Below, piece by piece: positions 48,553 to 57,594 of a DNA stretch of 64,000 nucleotides (position 1 is its first letter; each line of letters begins with the position of its first letter). Below the pieces are notes generated by a model. It did no database searches. It was not told the origin of the DNA and saw only the letters and a list, made by a program, of their open reading frames with translations. A program made the translations under genes and the position numbers. Origin of the DNA: a bacterium (GTDB lineage Bacteria > Oederibacteriota > PGYV01); assembly GCA_029565735.1 (NCBI GenBank), contig JAKQNO010000040.1:32962-96961 (forward strand), read 5' to 3'.

Positions 48553-50585
48553 TCACCCTTCTCCTTCTGCAAAAACCAGTAATAAAAAACATTATACCTG
48601 TTTTGATTTGCCGCTTCAATACGTACTTTGACTTTGCCGTTTTTAATAAAGCCTCCGGGTATGTCAATAAACATTTCGTTAAATCCCTTTTTTTCCTCTG
48701 TTTTCCATTCAGCGGCTTTTACGCCGTCAACGCTTATTATCAGGCTGTTAAGCGCAGGATCAAAAGCGCGCCGGGCTATCCTTAAATCATTTCCGGCAGT
48801 AATCCCGCTTACCGTGAATTCTTCGCCGCCGCTGGTTATCCTGCCGGCGTCAAGCACGGTTTCCCCGGGCGCTGCCTGCGCTGTGGAGCCTTCTTCAAGG
48901 AGGTTGCCGGGATATTCGGATACAAATTTTGTCCATATTTTATAATTATGCTTTTCTTCGGAGCGCATGTCGCATACATCTATTGAATCTTTAATAATAT
49001 AATTACCTTCAAACGCCCCTTTTGTTTTCATCGTATCACCGCTGTTAAACAGCGAAAAATCAGCGGCTACGCAGACTTCCGGCGAACCCACCACAAAATA
49101 TGGCGGCTCCCTTTTTATATTAAACTCTTTAAGCCTTGGTTTTTTAAAAATTGTGTACGGTTCATAATTAAACCAGCCCACGTGCACCATAAAATAATCC
49201 GGTTTAACGCGCTCTATTTCCTCAAAGACGCCCGCTTTTCCGTTCTGGAATATGCGCGCCTGCCCGTTGGTCACAAGGCCCACAAGGTCAAACACCCTTT
49301 TTTCGGAATAAAACGCGATTGCACCCGCGTCATTTATGGCTATTTTCGCGTCATCTTTTATATTTTCCTTTATCCAGCGGCCCGCTGAAATTGACTGCGA
49401 CTTGATGTCCCTGCAGTCGCGCCCGAAATTTACGGCGTTTGCGGCAACTGTAAACAAATTAAAGACAAGGAGCAAAGCCGCAATAGCGCCAAAATACAAA
49501 TTTCTGCCCCCTGTTGTCCTGAATTTCATGCTTTCCATTATTATAAAAACGCCGTAAATCAGAAACACCGAATACACGACCGTAAACGGCATTGTATACC
49601 TGTAATTATGAACCGTGGCAAAGCTTGAAAAAACAGTAAGCAGCACACCGGCAAAAAACATAATTATGCCGTTTGTAAACGCACCGGCGTTTTTGTTTTT
49701 TATTTCTTTATAAGCTCCCGGAAGCACGCCTAAAAGAAAGACAAAAAAGGCGTATTTGGGGAAATAATGTTCCGCGCCGCCGTTAAATATAATATCAATA
49801 AACCTGTTAAACAGTGCAAACCCCTGCGCCGCGATATCCGTATGCGCGAAATAAAAAAGGGAAAAGTTTGATTTTGCCCTCATTGTATTGGGCATAAAAT
49901 CGCCGGTAAATATAAAGTTTAAAATATAATGCACGGAACCTACGGCCGCGGGAATTATATAAACATAAAGGTTTTCTTTTTTTCGCGAAATCAGTGTGTT
50001 TGCAATCCTTGAAAAAACAAGCAGCATCGCAAGGGCGTACCCTTCCGGCCTTATAAGGCCCAAAAGCGTAAGGGCGGCCGCGGATTTTAAAGTGCCGGGC
50101 TTAACCATTAGATAATAGAATGCTGCCGCCAGAAAAGCGCCAAACATCCCTATTTCCATGCCGGAAAAATAACCCCATAAAACATTGCCGTTGGCCGCGC
50201 ATACAAAAGCGGCAAGATAAGCATATTCTTTTTTTGAAGTAAGTTTAAGGACAGACAAAAAGATATAATACGCGGTGAAAAAAAGAGAAGCCGCGCCGAT
50301 TATGTATGTCACATAAATTATGGATTCTCCCCTGAACACAAGGGCAAACGGCGTAAGCAGAAGCGCGTAAAACAAACTGGTGGCACCGGAAGAATACCCT
50401 TCCTCCCTGACGTATTCCATAAAGTGCCCGGCCGCAGTATTTTTGGCGTACTGAAAATAAATAAAGGCGTCATCAAGCGGCGCCGATATCCCCCGCGAAT
50501 AGACAAGCATTATCGCGGCAAATATTACAGCCGCGGCAGCCGAATATATCAGAAAAATTTTTTTCGCTGCGGCGGTATCTTTCAT
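48549..50585 (-). CDS. Multi-TM glycosyltransferase-like membrane protein
   Basis: DDAFIYFQYAKNTAAGHFMEYVREEGYSSGATSLFYALLLTP (GT-C style DD/acceptor loop). Confidence 0.75.
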   Translation of the reverse strand: MKDTAAAKKIFLIYSAAAAVIFAAIMLVYSRGISAPLDDAFIYFQYAKNTAAGHFMEYVREEGYSSGATSLFYALLLTPFALVFRGESIIYVTYIIGAASLFFTAYYIFLSVLKLTSKKEYAYLAAFVCAANGNVLWGYFSGMEIGMFGAFLAAAFYYLMVKPGTLKSAAALTLLGLIRPEGYALAMLLVFSRIANTLISRKKENLYVYIIPAAVGSVHYILNFIFTGDFMPNTMRAKSNFSLFYFAHTDIAAQGFALFNRFIDIIFNGGAEHYFPKYAFFVFLLGVLPGAYKEIKNKNAGAFTNGIIMFFAGVLLTVFSSFATVHNYRYTMPFTVVYSVFLIYGVFIIMESMKFRTTGGRNLYFGAIAALLLVFNLFTVAANAVNFGRDCRDIKSQSISAGRWIKENIKDDAKIAINDAGAIAFYSEKRVFDLVGLVTNGQARIFQNGKAGVFEEIERVKPDYFMVHVGWFNYEPYTIFKKPRLKEFNIKREPPYFVVGSPEVCVAADFSLFNSGDTMKTKGAFEGNYIIKDSIDVCDMRSEEKHNYKIWTKFVSEYPGNLLEEGSTAQAAPGETVLDAGRITSGGEEFTVSGITAGNDLRIARRAFDPALNSLIISVDGVKAAEWKTEEKKGFNEMFIDIPGGFIKNGKVKVRIEAANQNRYNVFYYWFLQKEKGE

Positions 50586-51271
50586 GAAATAATGTTCCTT
50601 AGCTCCGCCTTTCTCTGTTTGGAAATCATAACCATAAGGGAATCGCCTTTCTGAATCACCGTATTTCCGTGGGGAAATACCACTTCACCTTCCCTTATTA
50701 TGGACACAATAAGGCAGTCTTCGGGCATTTTTATTTCCTTAATCTGTTTATTAATCAGTTTGGAATCAGAATCCACTTCGGTTTCAAGGACTTCCACTTT
50801 GCCGCCCTTCATTTCAAGGACAGGCACAAGCATTCCGGAATCAACCTCTTTTTCTATAAGAGAATTGACTATCTTTGTTGTGTTCACCACGGCATCAACT
50901 CCCAGCGTGGAAAAAATATCCTCGTTGCGGGGATTGGAAATCCTGGCTATGGTGCGCGGTATCATATACATTATTTTTGCCATCTGGCATATTACAAGGT
51001 TTGTGGCGTCATCGCCGGTCACGGCCACCATTACATTGGCCCTGTTGGTTCCTATCGCCTTTAAAGTTTCAGATTCCGCGGCATCGCCCATATATACGTG
51101 CTCTCCAAGTTCGGGGTCAAGCTCCGAATATCTGGTCCTGTCTTTTTCAACAAGCAGCACTTCGTGCCCTTCTTTTATAAGAAGTTTTGTAAGGTTGTAT
51201 CCCATCTTGCCGCCGCCGACTACAATTACAAAAAGCTGTTCTTCCACGGGGGAATCTTTTTCATTCTTCAT
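50582..51271 (-). CDS. TrkA-N/TrkA-C (RCK) NAD-binding protein
   Basis: VIVVGGGKMGYNLTKLLIKEGHEVLLVEKD...GDAAESETLKAIGTNRANVMVAVTGDDATNLVIC; ATG 51271 preferred. Confidence 0.9.
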   Translation of the reverse strand: MKNEKDSPVEEQLFVIVVGGGKMGYNLTKLLIKEGHEVLLVEKDRTRYSELDPELGEHVYMGDAAESETLKAIGTNRANVMVAVTGDDATNLVICQMAKIMYMIPRTIARISNPRNEDIFSTLGVDAVVNTTKIVNSLIEKEVDSGMLVPVLEMKGGKVEVLETEVDSDSKLINKQIKEIKMPEDCLIVSIIREGEVVFPHGNTVIQKGDSLMVMISKQRKAELRNIIS

Positions 51272-51722
51272 CTTCGGCCTCCGCTTCTTTTTTGCTGGAG
51301 TCTTCAACAAGTTTCGCGATTTTCTTTTCCCCAAGCGTGGTCGGGCAGAAAGTCAGTATTCCAAGTTCTTCAAATGCCTTGGCCCTTATGGGGTCGTCTA
51401 CCCTTGCAATGGCGGTTGACGCTTTATACTTCTGTTTCGCGATTTCCGCGGCCATTATATTCGTATTGTCGCTGTTTGTAAGCGCTATGAAAATATCGGT
51501 TTTTTCTTTCATCACTTCCGTGTATTCCTGCATATCCGTGCCGTCGGCCTGTATTATTTGGCCCGTAAAATCCTTTCCAAGACGGTTCAGCGCGTTGGAG
51601 TTTTTATCCATGACTATCACGGTGTTGTTTTTGTCTTTTTCCATCTTTTTAGCCACGCGCTCGCCAAGCCTTCCGCAGCCAAGAATTACTATTTTCATTT
51701 TTCCTCCTGATATGGTCCGCAT
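51261..51722 (-). CDS. TrkA-N (RCK) NAD-binding protein
   Basis: KIVILGCGRLGERVAKKMEKDKNNTVIVMDKNSNALNRL...IIQADGTDMQ...IFIALTNSDNTNIMAAEIAK. Confidence 0.9.
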   Translation of the reverse strand: MRTISGGKMKIVILGCGRLGERVAKKMEKDKNNTVIVMDKNSNALNRLGKDFTGQIIQADGTDMQEYTEVMKEKTDIFIALTNSDNTNIMAAEIAKQKYKASTAIARVDDPIRAKAFEELGILTFCPTTLGEKKIAKLVEDSSKKEAEAEDEE

Positions 51723-51742
51723 ATCAAATTAAATCCGTGTTA

Positions 51743-53728
51743 TTAAAGCTCCGCTTCACTGCCGGAAATCTGTTCGGTATCGCGCATTTCCGCGACATCC
51801 ACCCACACCCTGCACGGCGCGTTCTGAGCCACGTAATTTATGGTCCTGCCAGAAAGTATATCCGAAGCCTTTGTCTTGCGCGGGTGTCCAAGCAGAATCA
51901 AATCCGCCTTTCTTTTTACGGCTTCTTCCACTATCGCTTTGCCTGCTGAACGGGCCTGCACAAGTTTCGTGTCAACTTCAACGCCGTATTCTTTTCCTAT
52001 CATTTCCGCCTGGTCAAGCGCGCGTTCGCCTTTTTCTTTTTCCGCCGGTATAACGGCGTCAACAGGCAGAGTCATCGGCACTTCTATGACGTAAATTGCC
52101 AGTATCCTTGATTTATCCCTTTGCGCTATTTTACACGCGGCCTGTATCATTTCCGCGTCAAGATCCCCCACTGTGGGGACTATTATATCATAAAAGTCAA
52201 CCGGCTGGTAGGCGGCTTCAACCACCCTTTCAATAGTCACTTCTTCGTGCACGGGCAGCTTATGTTTTTTCCTGTACATGACATAAAGGACAAATCCGCC
52301 CACTATCCAGATTATGCCTATATTGCCGGTCCATCTGTCGCCTGTCGCTATTATCACCCAGACAAACATATTCACAAAGATGCTTATTACCGCCGTTATC
52401 GGGATTTCTTTTCCGGCAATTTTTAAATTAAATTTTGTTTTATAAGGCCTTTCCAGATCAGGATATTTTATCCTTAAAGCAATAATTGAAACATGCGCCA
52501 TGGTAAAAATAAGCATGGCGGAATAAGCGTAAAGGCTTGCAAGTTTTATAAAAATATCCCTGAAAAATACTCCCACGAATAAAAGCCCTGCCGCGCACAG
52601 GCTGAAAAATATTATTGCCACAAAAGGAGTGTTATATTTTCTGTGCAGCTTAAATACCGCCGACGGAAGCTGCCTGTGCTGCCCCATAGAATACGCAAGC
52701 CTTGACGCGCCCATAATACCCGCATTTGTCGCCATAAGAAGAATTGAAACCGCAAGTACCGCTATCCACGGTCCCAGAATCGCGCTTAAATCTATGTTCA
52801 GTCCAAACAAGGCTATATCCGGCATGTAATAGGCTATTCCGGCTATAGGGTCTTCAGACCATGTTGTGGCAAGTTCTTTTGGATCCATAACGCTGCCGGC
52901 TATAACAGGAAGGCCGACAGACATGATAAGAACAACTATTATCAGAAGGAAATATGATTTCGGGACTGTCTTTTTATAGTCATAAGCTTCTTCTGACATC
53001 TGTGAAATTGTATCTATGCCGCTGTATGAAATCATTGCAATGGCAAAACCCTGTACAAATCCTTTTAATGTCGGCCAGTATTCCGGGCCAAGGTAAGGAT
53101 AAGAAAGAATCTTTCCTATATTAAGGACAAGCGTTGCGCCAAGGATAATTAAAAGCGCCTGGGTTGCGATATCAAGAATTGCAAAGAATATATTAAAGGA
53201 AGTAGCTTCTTTTACACCCCTTACATTTAAAGCCATAAGGCCGGTAACAACAATTATGGCGGCCATTATGCTGAAAAAGTGAGGGCTTGTCTGAAACGCA
53301 AAATTGCCGATTGTAACCGGAACCGGATATTTTAGTGCCGGAATAAAATACGCAAGGTATTTCACGGCAGTATAGGATGATATGGCTATGGTTACCACAT
53401 AACACAAAAGGTCCACCCAGCCGGTGAAAAAACTTACGGATTCATTGAAGCCTTTTCTTGAAAAATACGAAGCGCCTCCGGCAAACGGCATCATAGCCGT
53501 GCCTTCGGAGAAACTCCATACCGTAAAGACAAAGAAAATGCCCGCAAGGGCTATGGCAAGGGGAGAAGCGCCCAGCGCGAATACAGCAGTCGCGCCAAGC
53601 GCGTAATATATTGAAGAACCGACGTTTCCGTAGCCCGCGCTGAAAAGCGCGGCTGTGCCGATTTCCCTTTTTAATTTTTCCTTCTCTACAATTACCTTTC
53701 TTCGGATAGAGCGTAATTGCTCAGCCAT
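51743..53728 (-). CDS. APC-family permease fused to a universal stress protein (USP) domain
   Basis: 12 TM APC core (SAGYGNVGSSIYYALG...); C-term DIIVPTVGD...AQRDKSRILAIYVIEVP...ADLILLGHPRKTKASDILSGRTINYVAQNAPCRVWV. Confidence 0.9.
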   Translation of the reverse strand: MAEQLRSIRRKVIVEKEKLKREIGTAALFSAGYGNVGSSIYYALGATAVFALGASPLAIALAGIFFVFTVWSFSEGTAMMPFAGGASYFSRKGFNESVSFFTGWVDLLCYVVTIAISSYTAVKYLAYFIPALKYPVPVTIGNFAFQTSPHFFSIMAAIIVVTGLMALNVRGVKEATSFNIFFAILDIATQALLIILGATLVLNIGKILSYPYLGPEYWPTLKGFVQGFAIAMISYSGIDTISQMSEEAYDYKKTVPKSYFLLIIVVLIMSVGLPVIAGSVMDPKELATTWSEDPIAGIAYYMPDIALFGLNIDLSAILGPWIAVLAVSILLMATNAGIMGASRLAYSMGQHRQLPSAVFKLHRKYNTPFVAIIFFSLCAAGLLFVGVFFRDIFIKLASLYAYSAMLIFTMAHVSIIALRIKYPDLERPYKTKFNLKIAGKEIPITAVISIFVNMFVWVIIATGDRWTGNIGIIWIVGGFVLYVMYRKKHKLPVHEEVTIERVVEAAYQPVDFYDIIVPTVGDLDAEMIQAACKIAQRDKSRILAIYVIEVPMTLPVDAVIPAEKEKGERALDQAEMIGKEYGVEVDTKLVQARSAGKAIVEEAVKRKADLILLGHPRKTKASDILSGRTINYVAQNAPCRVWVDVAEMRDTEQISGSEAEL

Positions 53729-53775
53729 TTTTGGCCACTTAAACCTTTAACTGCCCTTTTACCGGCCGCATGATA

Positions 53776-54159
53776 TTATTTAGCCGCGGCTTTATCTTTT
53801 GCAGCCGCAACCGCTTCAAGCGCGATTTTTGCAAGCTTTGTAAAGGCGGCAGGATCGGCTATTGCCAATTCTGAAAGCTGTTTGCGGTCAAGCATAATGT
53901 CGGATTTTTTCAAGCCGTCAATAAACCTGCTGTAGGAAATTCCGTTTTCCCTGCAGGCGGCGTTGATTCTGGCAATCCAAAGGGTCCTGTAATCCCTTTT
54001 TTTGTACTTTCTTCCTTTATATGCCTGTACCCAGCCCTTTTCAACCTGCTGCTTGGCTTTTGTCCATAAGTTCTTCTTCCTGCCGTAAAAACCTTCGGCA
54101 AGTTTTAATATCTTTTTATGTCTTGCTTTTGATGTTACTCCTCTTTTAACGCGCGGCAT
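53776..54159 (-). CDS. rplT: 50S ribosomal protein L20
   Basis: [42 protein letters not shown]. Confidence 0.97.
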   Translation of the reverse strand: MPRVKRGVTSKARHKKILKLAEGFYGRKKNLWTKAKQQVEKGWVQAYKGRKYKKRDYRTLWIARINAACRENGISYSRFIDGLKKSDIMLDRKQLSELAIADPAAFTKLAKIALEAVAAAKDKAAAK

Positions 54160-54214
54160 ATCTGATCCTCCTGATAGTATTCGTTTATTTTTTTATCGGT
54201 TTATAAAATTTCTG

Positions 54215-54415
54215 TTACGAATAAGGCATCATGCTTTTAATGGCTTTTGCCTGATTTTCCGGAACATATCCTTTTTTTCTTTTAGGCCTTTTAATATTGC
54301 TTGATTCCTGGTGAAGAAGGTGGCGCAGGCCCGGTTTTTTAAACTTAACTTTGCCCTTTGCCGTAAGCTTAAACCTTTTTTTAGCGCATGAATTTGTTTT
54401 TAACTTCTGTTTCAT
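54215..54415 (-). CDS. rpmI: 50S ribosomal protein L35
   Basis: KQKLKTNSCAKKRFKLTAKGKVKFKKPGLRHLLHQES. Confidence 0.95.
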   Translation of the reverse strand: MKQKLKTNSCAKKRFKLTAKGKVKFKKPGLRHLLHQESSNIKRPKRKKGYVPENQAKAIKSMMPYS

Positions 54416-54435
54416 GAAATTTCTCCTTTATGTTG

Positions 54436-54954
54436 TTATTTTTTTCTTGGCTGCATCTGGAAAATTATCGTTCTGTCTTCCGTTGCCGGCGGATTTTCAA
54501 GCTCGCCGATATCAGAAAGCGCCTTCATTGTTTCGTCAATAAGGAATTTACTTTTTACTTCCTTGTATTCAAGTTCCCTTCCCCTGAACTTAATCGCGAA
54601 CCTTACTTTGAACCCTTTTTCAAGGAATTCGTGGGCATGGGTAAGCTTTATTCCAAGGTCATGCTTGTCAATATTGGGCCTGAACTGAACCTCTTTTACG
54701 ACTATTATTATCTGATTTTTTCTTGCCACCTTGTCTTTTTTAAGCTGCTCGTATTTAAATTTGCCGTAATCAAGCAGTTTGCAGACCGGCGGTTTCGCGT
54801 TGGGGCTTATTTCCACCAGGTCCAGGTTACGTGAGTCCGCAAGTTTCAGCGCTTCGTCTTTCTTGAGAATACCAAGTGAATTGCCATTTTCCTCAATTAC
54901 CCTCATTTCAAAAGCTCTGATCTGCTCGTTAACCTTTAATTCAGTGAATGAAAT
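54436..54954 (-). CDS. infC: Translation initiation factor IF-3
   Basis: KVNEQIRAFEMRVIEENGNSLGIL, GKFKYEQ; ATT start at 54954 preceded by AGGAGGTGCAAT. Confidence 0.95.
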   Translation of the reverse strand: MSFTELKVNEQIRAFEMRVIEENGNSLGILKKDEALKLADSRNLDLVEISPNAKPPVCKLLDYGKFKYEQLKKDKVARKNQIIIVVKEVQFRPNIDKHDLGIKLTHAHEFLEKGFKVRFAIKFRGRELEYKEVKSKFLIDETMKALSDIGELENPPATEDRTIIFQMQPRKK

Positions 54955-55125
54955 ATTGCACCTCCTGAAATGATAAAAGGATGACAAAATGCCATCCTTT
55001 AAATATGATAAATTTATCATTTTTAAACCCGGGCGCCTGTGGCCCCCAAGGGTGAGAAGCGATGGCTTCTTCTTCCTATTTTATATGCCATAAGGGTTTC
55101 CCCTTAAGGTTTGATAATATTACAA
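54955..55125 (-). promoter_or_regulatory. Structured 5' leader of infC-rpmI-rplT
   Basis: Minus strand hairpins AAGGGGAAACCCTT, GAAGCCATCGCTTC and AAAGGATGGCATTTTGTCATCCTTT (54976-55000) just before the SD. Confidence 0.6.
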
Positions 55126-55155
55126 TACGAAACACTTCAAGTCAAGCAAAAAAAA

Positions 55156-55195
55156 CAGAAGGTCAGATGTTCGGATGGTCAGAAGGTCGGAAGTA
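55156..55195 (+). repeat. Octanucleotide array (GA-rich family)
   Basis: CAGAAGGT/CAGATGTT/CGGATGGT/CAGAAGGT/CGGAAGTA. Confidence 0.8.
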
Positions 55196-55203
55196 AGAAC
55201 AAA

Positions 55204-55235
55204 TATCGAAAATTCGAGATTCGAAAATCAGATTA
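55204..55235 (+). repeat. AT-rich TCGAAAAT module
   Basis: tatcgaaaattcgagattcgaaaatcagatta. Confidence 0.6.
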
Positions 55236-55241
55236 ACACCT

Positions 55242-55352
55242 TGCAGGGGTTGGGTGTGTTTTTCCAGTATGCGCCGCGCTAACCTGCTGTGTCCGCGGCA
55301 GGGGCGGTTTAATGCCGCGGGCTTACGATTGCCAACGACATTAACAAGCATA
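55242..55352 (+). repeat. Truncated core element copy F
   Basis: TGCAGGGGTTGGGTGTGTTTTTCCAGTATGCGCCGCGCTAACC...GCGGCAGGGGCGGTTTAATGCCGCGGGCTTACGATTGCCAACGACATTAACA; right arm absent. Confidence 0.75.
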
Positions 55353-55380
55353 GAAGCTTGGATGCCTGTCAAATTTACAT

Positions 55381-55455
55381 CAACTGCCGCGGGCTGCCGT
55401 CTCCGCCATAGCATATTTGTTGCTGCGACGGCCGGGAAAGACCCGCGCCTGCCAG
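55381..55455 (+). repeat. GC-hairpin module interrupted by a ~40-bp insertion
   Basis: CAACTGCCGCGGGCTG[ccgtctccgcc...gcgacggccggg]AAAGACCCGCGCCTGCCAG. Confidence 0.6.
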
Positions 55456-55470
55456 ATCTAAACCTATCCG

Positions 55471-55494
55471 CTTAGCTGCTTAGCTGCCCAGCTG
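55471..55494 (+). repeat. Octanucleotide array, RGCTG family
   Basis: CTTAGCTG/CTTAGCTG/CCCAGCTG. Confidence 0.7.
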
Positions 55495-55506
55495 CTTTCT
55501 ACTATT

Positions 55507-55794
55507 TTACATTCCGGACATTACAAGCCATTTATAAATAAGTATTGCCGGCCAGACTATTGCTTTCAGCACGCCAAGCACTCCCATCCAGAAACCATCG
55601 GCATACTGAATAAAATATATTGCCGCGCCTATAAAACCCAGACCATAAACCGCATTGCCGCCGCCTTTGTAAACCACTTTCTTTTTTTCGCAGCATTCTC
55701 CCTTTTCCCTTTCCTTGTCTATTTCCGCGCCTATTGTCTCCCCTATTTCCCTGCCAACTTCTTTTGCTGTTTTTTTTGCTTTTGCTTTTGCCAT
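55507..55794 (-). CDS. Small membrane protein, hypothetical
   Basis: 95-aa ORF with basic N-term and hydrophobic C-term; SD GGAGGG upstream. Confidence 0.7.
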   Translation of the reverse strand: MAKAKAKKTAKEVGREIGETIGAEIDKEREKGECCEKKKVVYKGGGNAVYGLGFIGAAIYFIQYADGFWMGVLGVLKAIVWPAILIYKWLVMSGM

Positions 55795-55810
55795 GATAAA
55801 CCCTCCTGTT

Positions 55811-56023
55811 TTATTTTTCGTCCTGATTATATTCCATTATGTCGCCCGGCTGACAGTTCAGTTCCCTGCATATTGAATTAAGTGTTTCCACGCGTACTGC
55901 TTTTGCCTTTCCTGTTTTTAATATTGAAAGGTTTGAATCTGTAAGGTCTATCCTTTTGGCAAGTTCGCCCAGCGATATTTTTCTGTCTGCCATTACACGG
56001 TCCAGCCTGAATACAATGCTCAT
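55811..56023 (-). CDS. XRE-family (Cro/C1, YozG-like) transcriptional regulator
   Basis: VFRLDRVMADRKISLGELAKRIDLTDSNLSILKTGKAKAVRVETLNSICRELNCQPGDIMEY. Confidence 0.93.
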   Translation of the reverse strand: MSIVFRLDRVMADRKISLGELAKRIDLTDSNLSILKTGKAKAVRVETLNSICRELNCQPGDIMEYNQDEK

Positions 56024-56033
56024 ATGCGCCTCC

Positions 56034-56534
56034 TTATACCGTTAAGTCGTGTTCTTCCTGAAGCGCGGAAGCATTCTTAAATATTTCGCCCAGCATCAGA
56101 AGAAGCACGCACGTGAAAAGCCCGCTGAAATTAAATGTGATAATTGAAAAGACAATCAGCAGTTTGTTTGCATCAGCAATTATCCGCACGTTTCCGGTAT
56201 TGAATACCACATCATTCCTGAAATTTTCAAAAAGGCTGCGCGACTTGCGGATGATTAGAAGAAGGAACGTAACCACCGCGATGCCGTAAGGAAAGATTAG
56301 CATCTTGACGAAAAGAGGAACCGACATGAACTCGTTCCATTCCGCTAAATCTTTGGCGTTCTTAACAGCATCCTTTGCCATTTCCGAAGAGATAAAATTC
56401 TGAATCTGCGGCGAGAAGATAATTGCGCTTATTGCTATAACCCCCACTACTGCCAATACAAGAATAAGATACCATGAAACATTTAAAAGAATACTGATTA
56501 CCGAAGATACTGACCTTTTACCAAAGTACTTCAT
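56034..56534 (-). CDS. DUF2975-type membrane protein
   Basis: Four predicted TM helices; LFENFRNDVVFNTGNVRIIADANKLLIVF; adjacent to the YozG-like regulator. Confidence 0.85.
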   Translation of the reverse strand: MKYFGKRSVSSVISILLNVSWYLILVLAVVGVIAISAIIFSPQIQNFISSEMAKDAVKNAKDLAEWNEFMSVPLFVKMLIFPYGIAVVTFLLLIIRKSRSLFENFRNDVVFNTGNVRIIADANKLLIVFSIITFNFSGLFTCVLLLMLGEIFKNASALQEEHDLTV

Positions 56535-56652
56535 ATCTAATCCTCCTTATGTTTTATTGATGCAAATATAGCGGAGAATTAGTTGTTTGTCAAGTACTTT
56601 TTATTGAGATTCAATAAATATTTTATAAATATCAGTAAAATATACGTGTTTT

Positions 56653-57594
56653 TCAGTAAAAAATAGGTTTATTTTTGTTTATAATTTCATATATCTTTGC
56701 AGTTGCATCTGTCGCGGTATTATATTGCATTCCCATTCTTATGACAGAACCGCCGAATAAATCCCTTTCATCAGGTTTATTGCTTATTTCAAAATCCCTC
56801 TGAAAAGATGTCTTTGTTTCCGGAGGAAATCCCTGCGCTTTTTTAAAAGCTTCTTCTATTATAGAGGGCTTTAAATTAATACCTTTCGCCTTTGCTATAC
56901 CCTCTATTTCATTCATTATCCCCCGGGTAATCCCGCTAAGTTCCGCAGACGCAATCACTTCGCCAATGGTTTTATTGTATGCGGCTGTTACCATTCCAAA
57001 TGCCGCGATAAAAATGAACTTACCCCATATTTCAGGATACTGGTCATAAAGCCATTTATACTCAATGCCGGCAGGCGGAAAAATATTACTAAAAGGATCT
57101 GCTGTATCCGGACGTAATGGATCTTTGCCTGTCATTATAATGGCGGCGCCGCCCTTTTGGGCAATCACTCCCGGACTTTCTATGTATGTGCCAATGTAAA
57201 CACAGGACGGCAGAACAATTCCGGTTTTAATTACACCGCGCACCCTTTCATATATATCTATGCCATTAAGCAGAGGCAGTATAACTGTATTATTGTTTAC
57301 TTTTGATTTAAGCTTTTCCAGGACATCATTAAGGCTGTAACTTTTTACGCATAAAAGGATAATATCCGGCAGCGGCATTTCATCAATATTATCCGCCGCA
57401 AGATACGGTTTGCATACAGCGGCTGTGCCGCCGGTTCTTAACAGCAAGCCGTTTTGTTTTATGGCGGCAAGATGCTCTCCTCTGGCAAGAAAACTTACCT
57501 TTATGCCGGGATTGGTTTCCTGCAGCGCGCATAATTTGCCGCCAAAATATCCGCCAACCCCGCCTGTGCCGATTACTGATATATTCATTTTCAT
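56653..57594 (-). CDS. 2-dehydropantoate 2-reductase (ketopantoate reductase family)
   Basis: ISVIGTGGVGGYFGGKLC, LLCVKSYSLNDVLEKL, ILPLLNGIDI, KFIFIAAFGMVTAAYNKTIGEV. Confidence 0.92.
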   Translation of the reverse strand: MKMNISVIGTGGVGGYFGGKLCALQETNPGIKVSFLARGEHLAAIKQNGLLLRTGGTAAVCKPYLAADNIDEMPLPDIILLCVKSYSLNDVLEKLKSKVNNNTVILPLLNGIDIYERVRGVIKTGIVLPSCVYIGTYIESPGVIAQKGGAAIIMTGKDPLRPDTADPFSNIFPPAGIEYKWLYDQYPEIWGKFIFIAAFGMVTAAYNKTIGEVIASAELSGITRGIMNEIEGIAKAKGINLKPSIIEEAFKKAQGFPPETKTSFQRDFEISNKPDERDLFGGSVIRMGMQYNTATDATAKIYEIINKNKPIFY

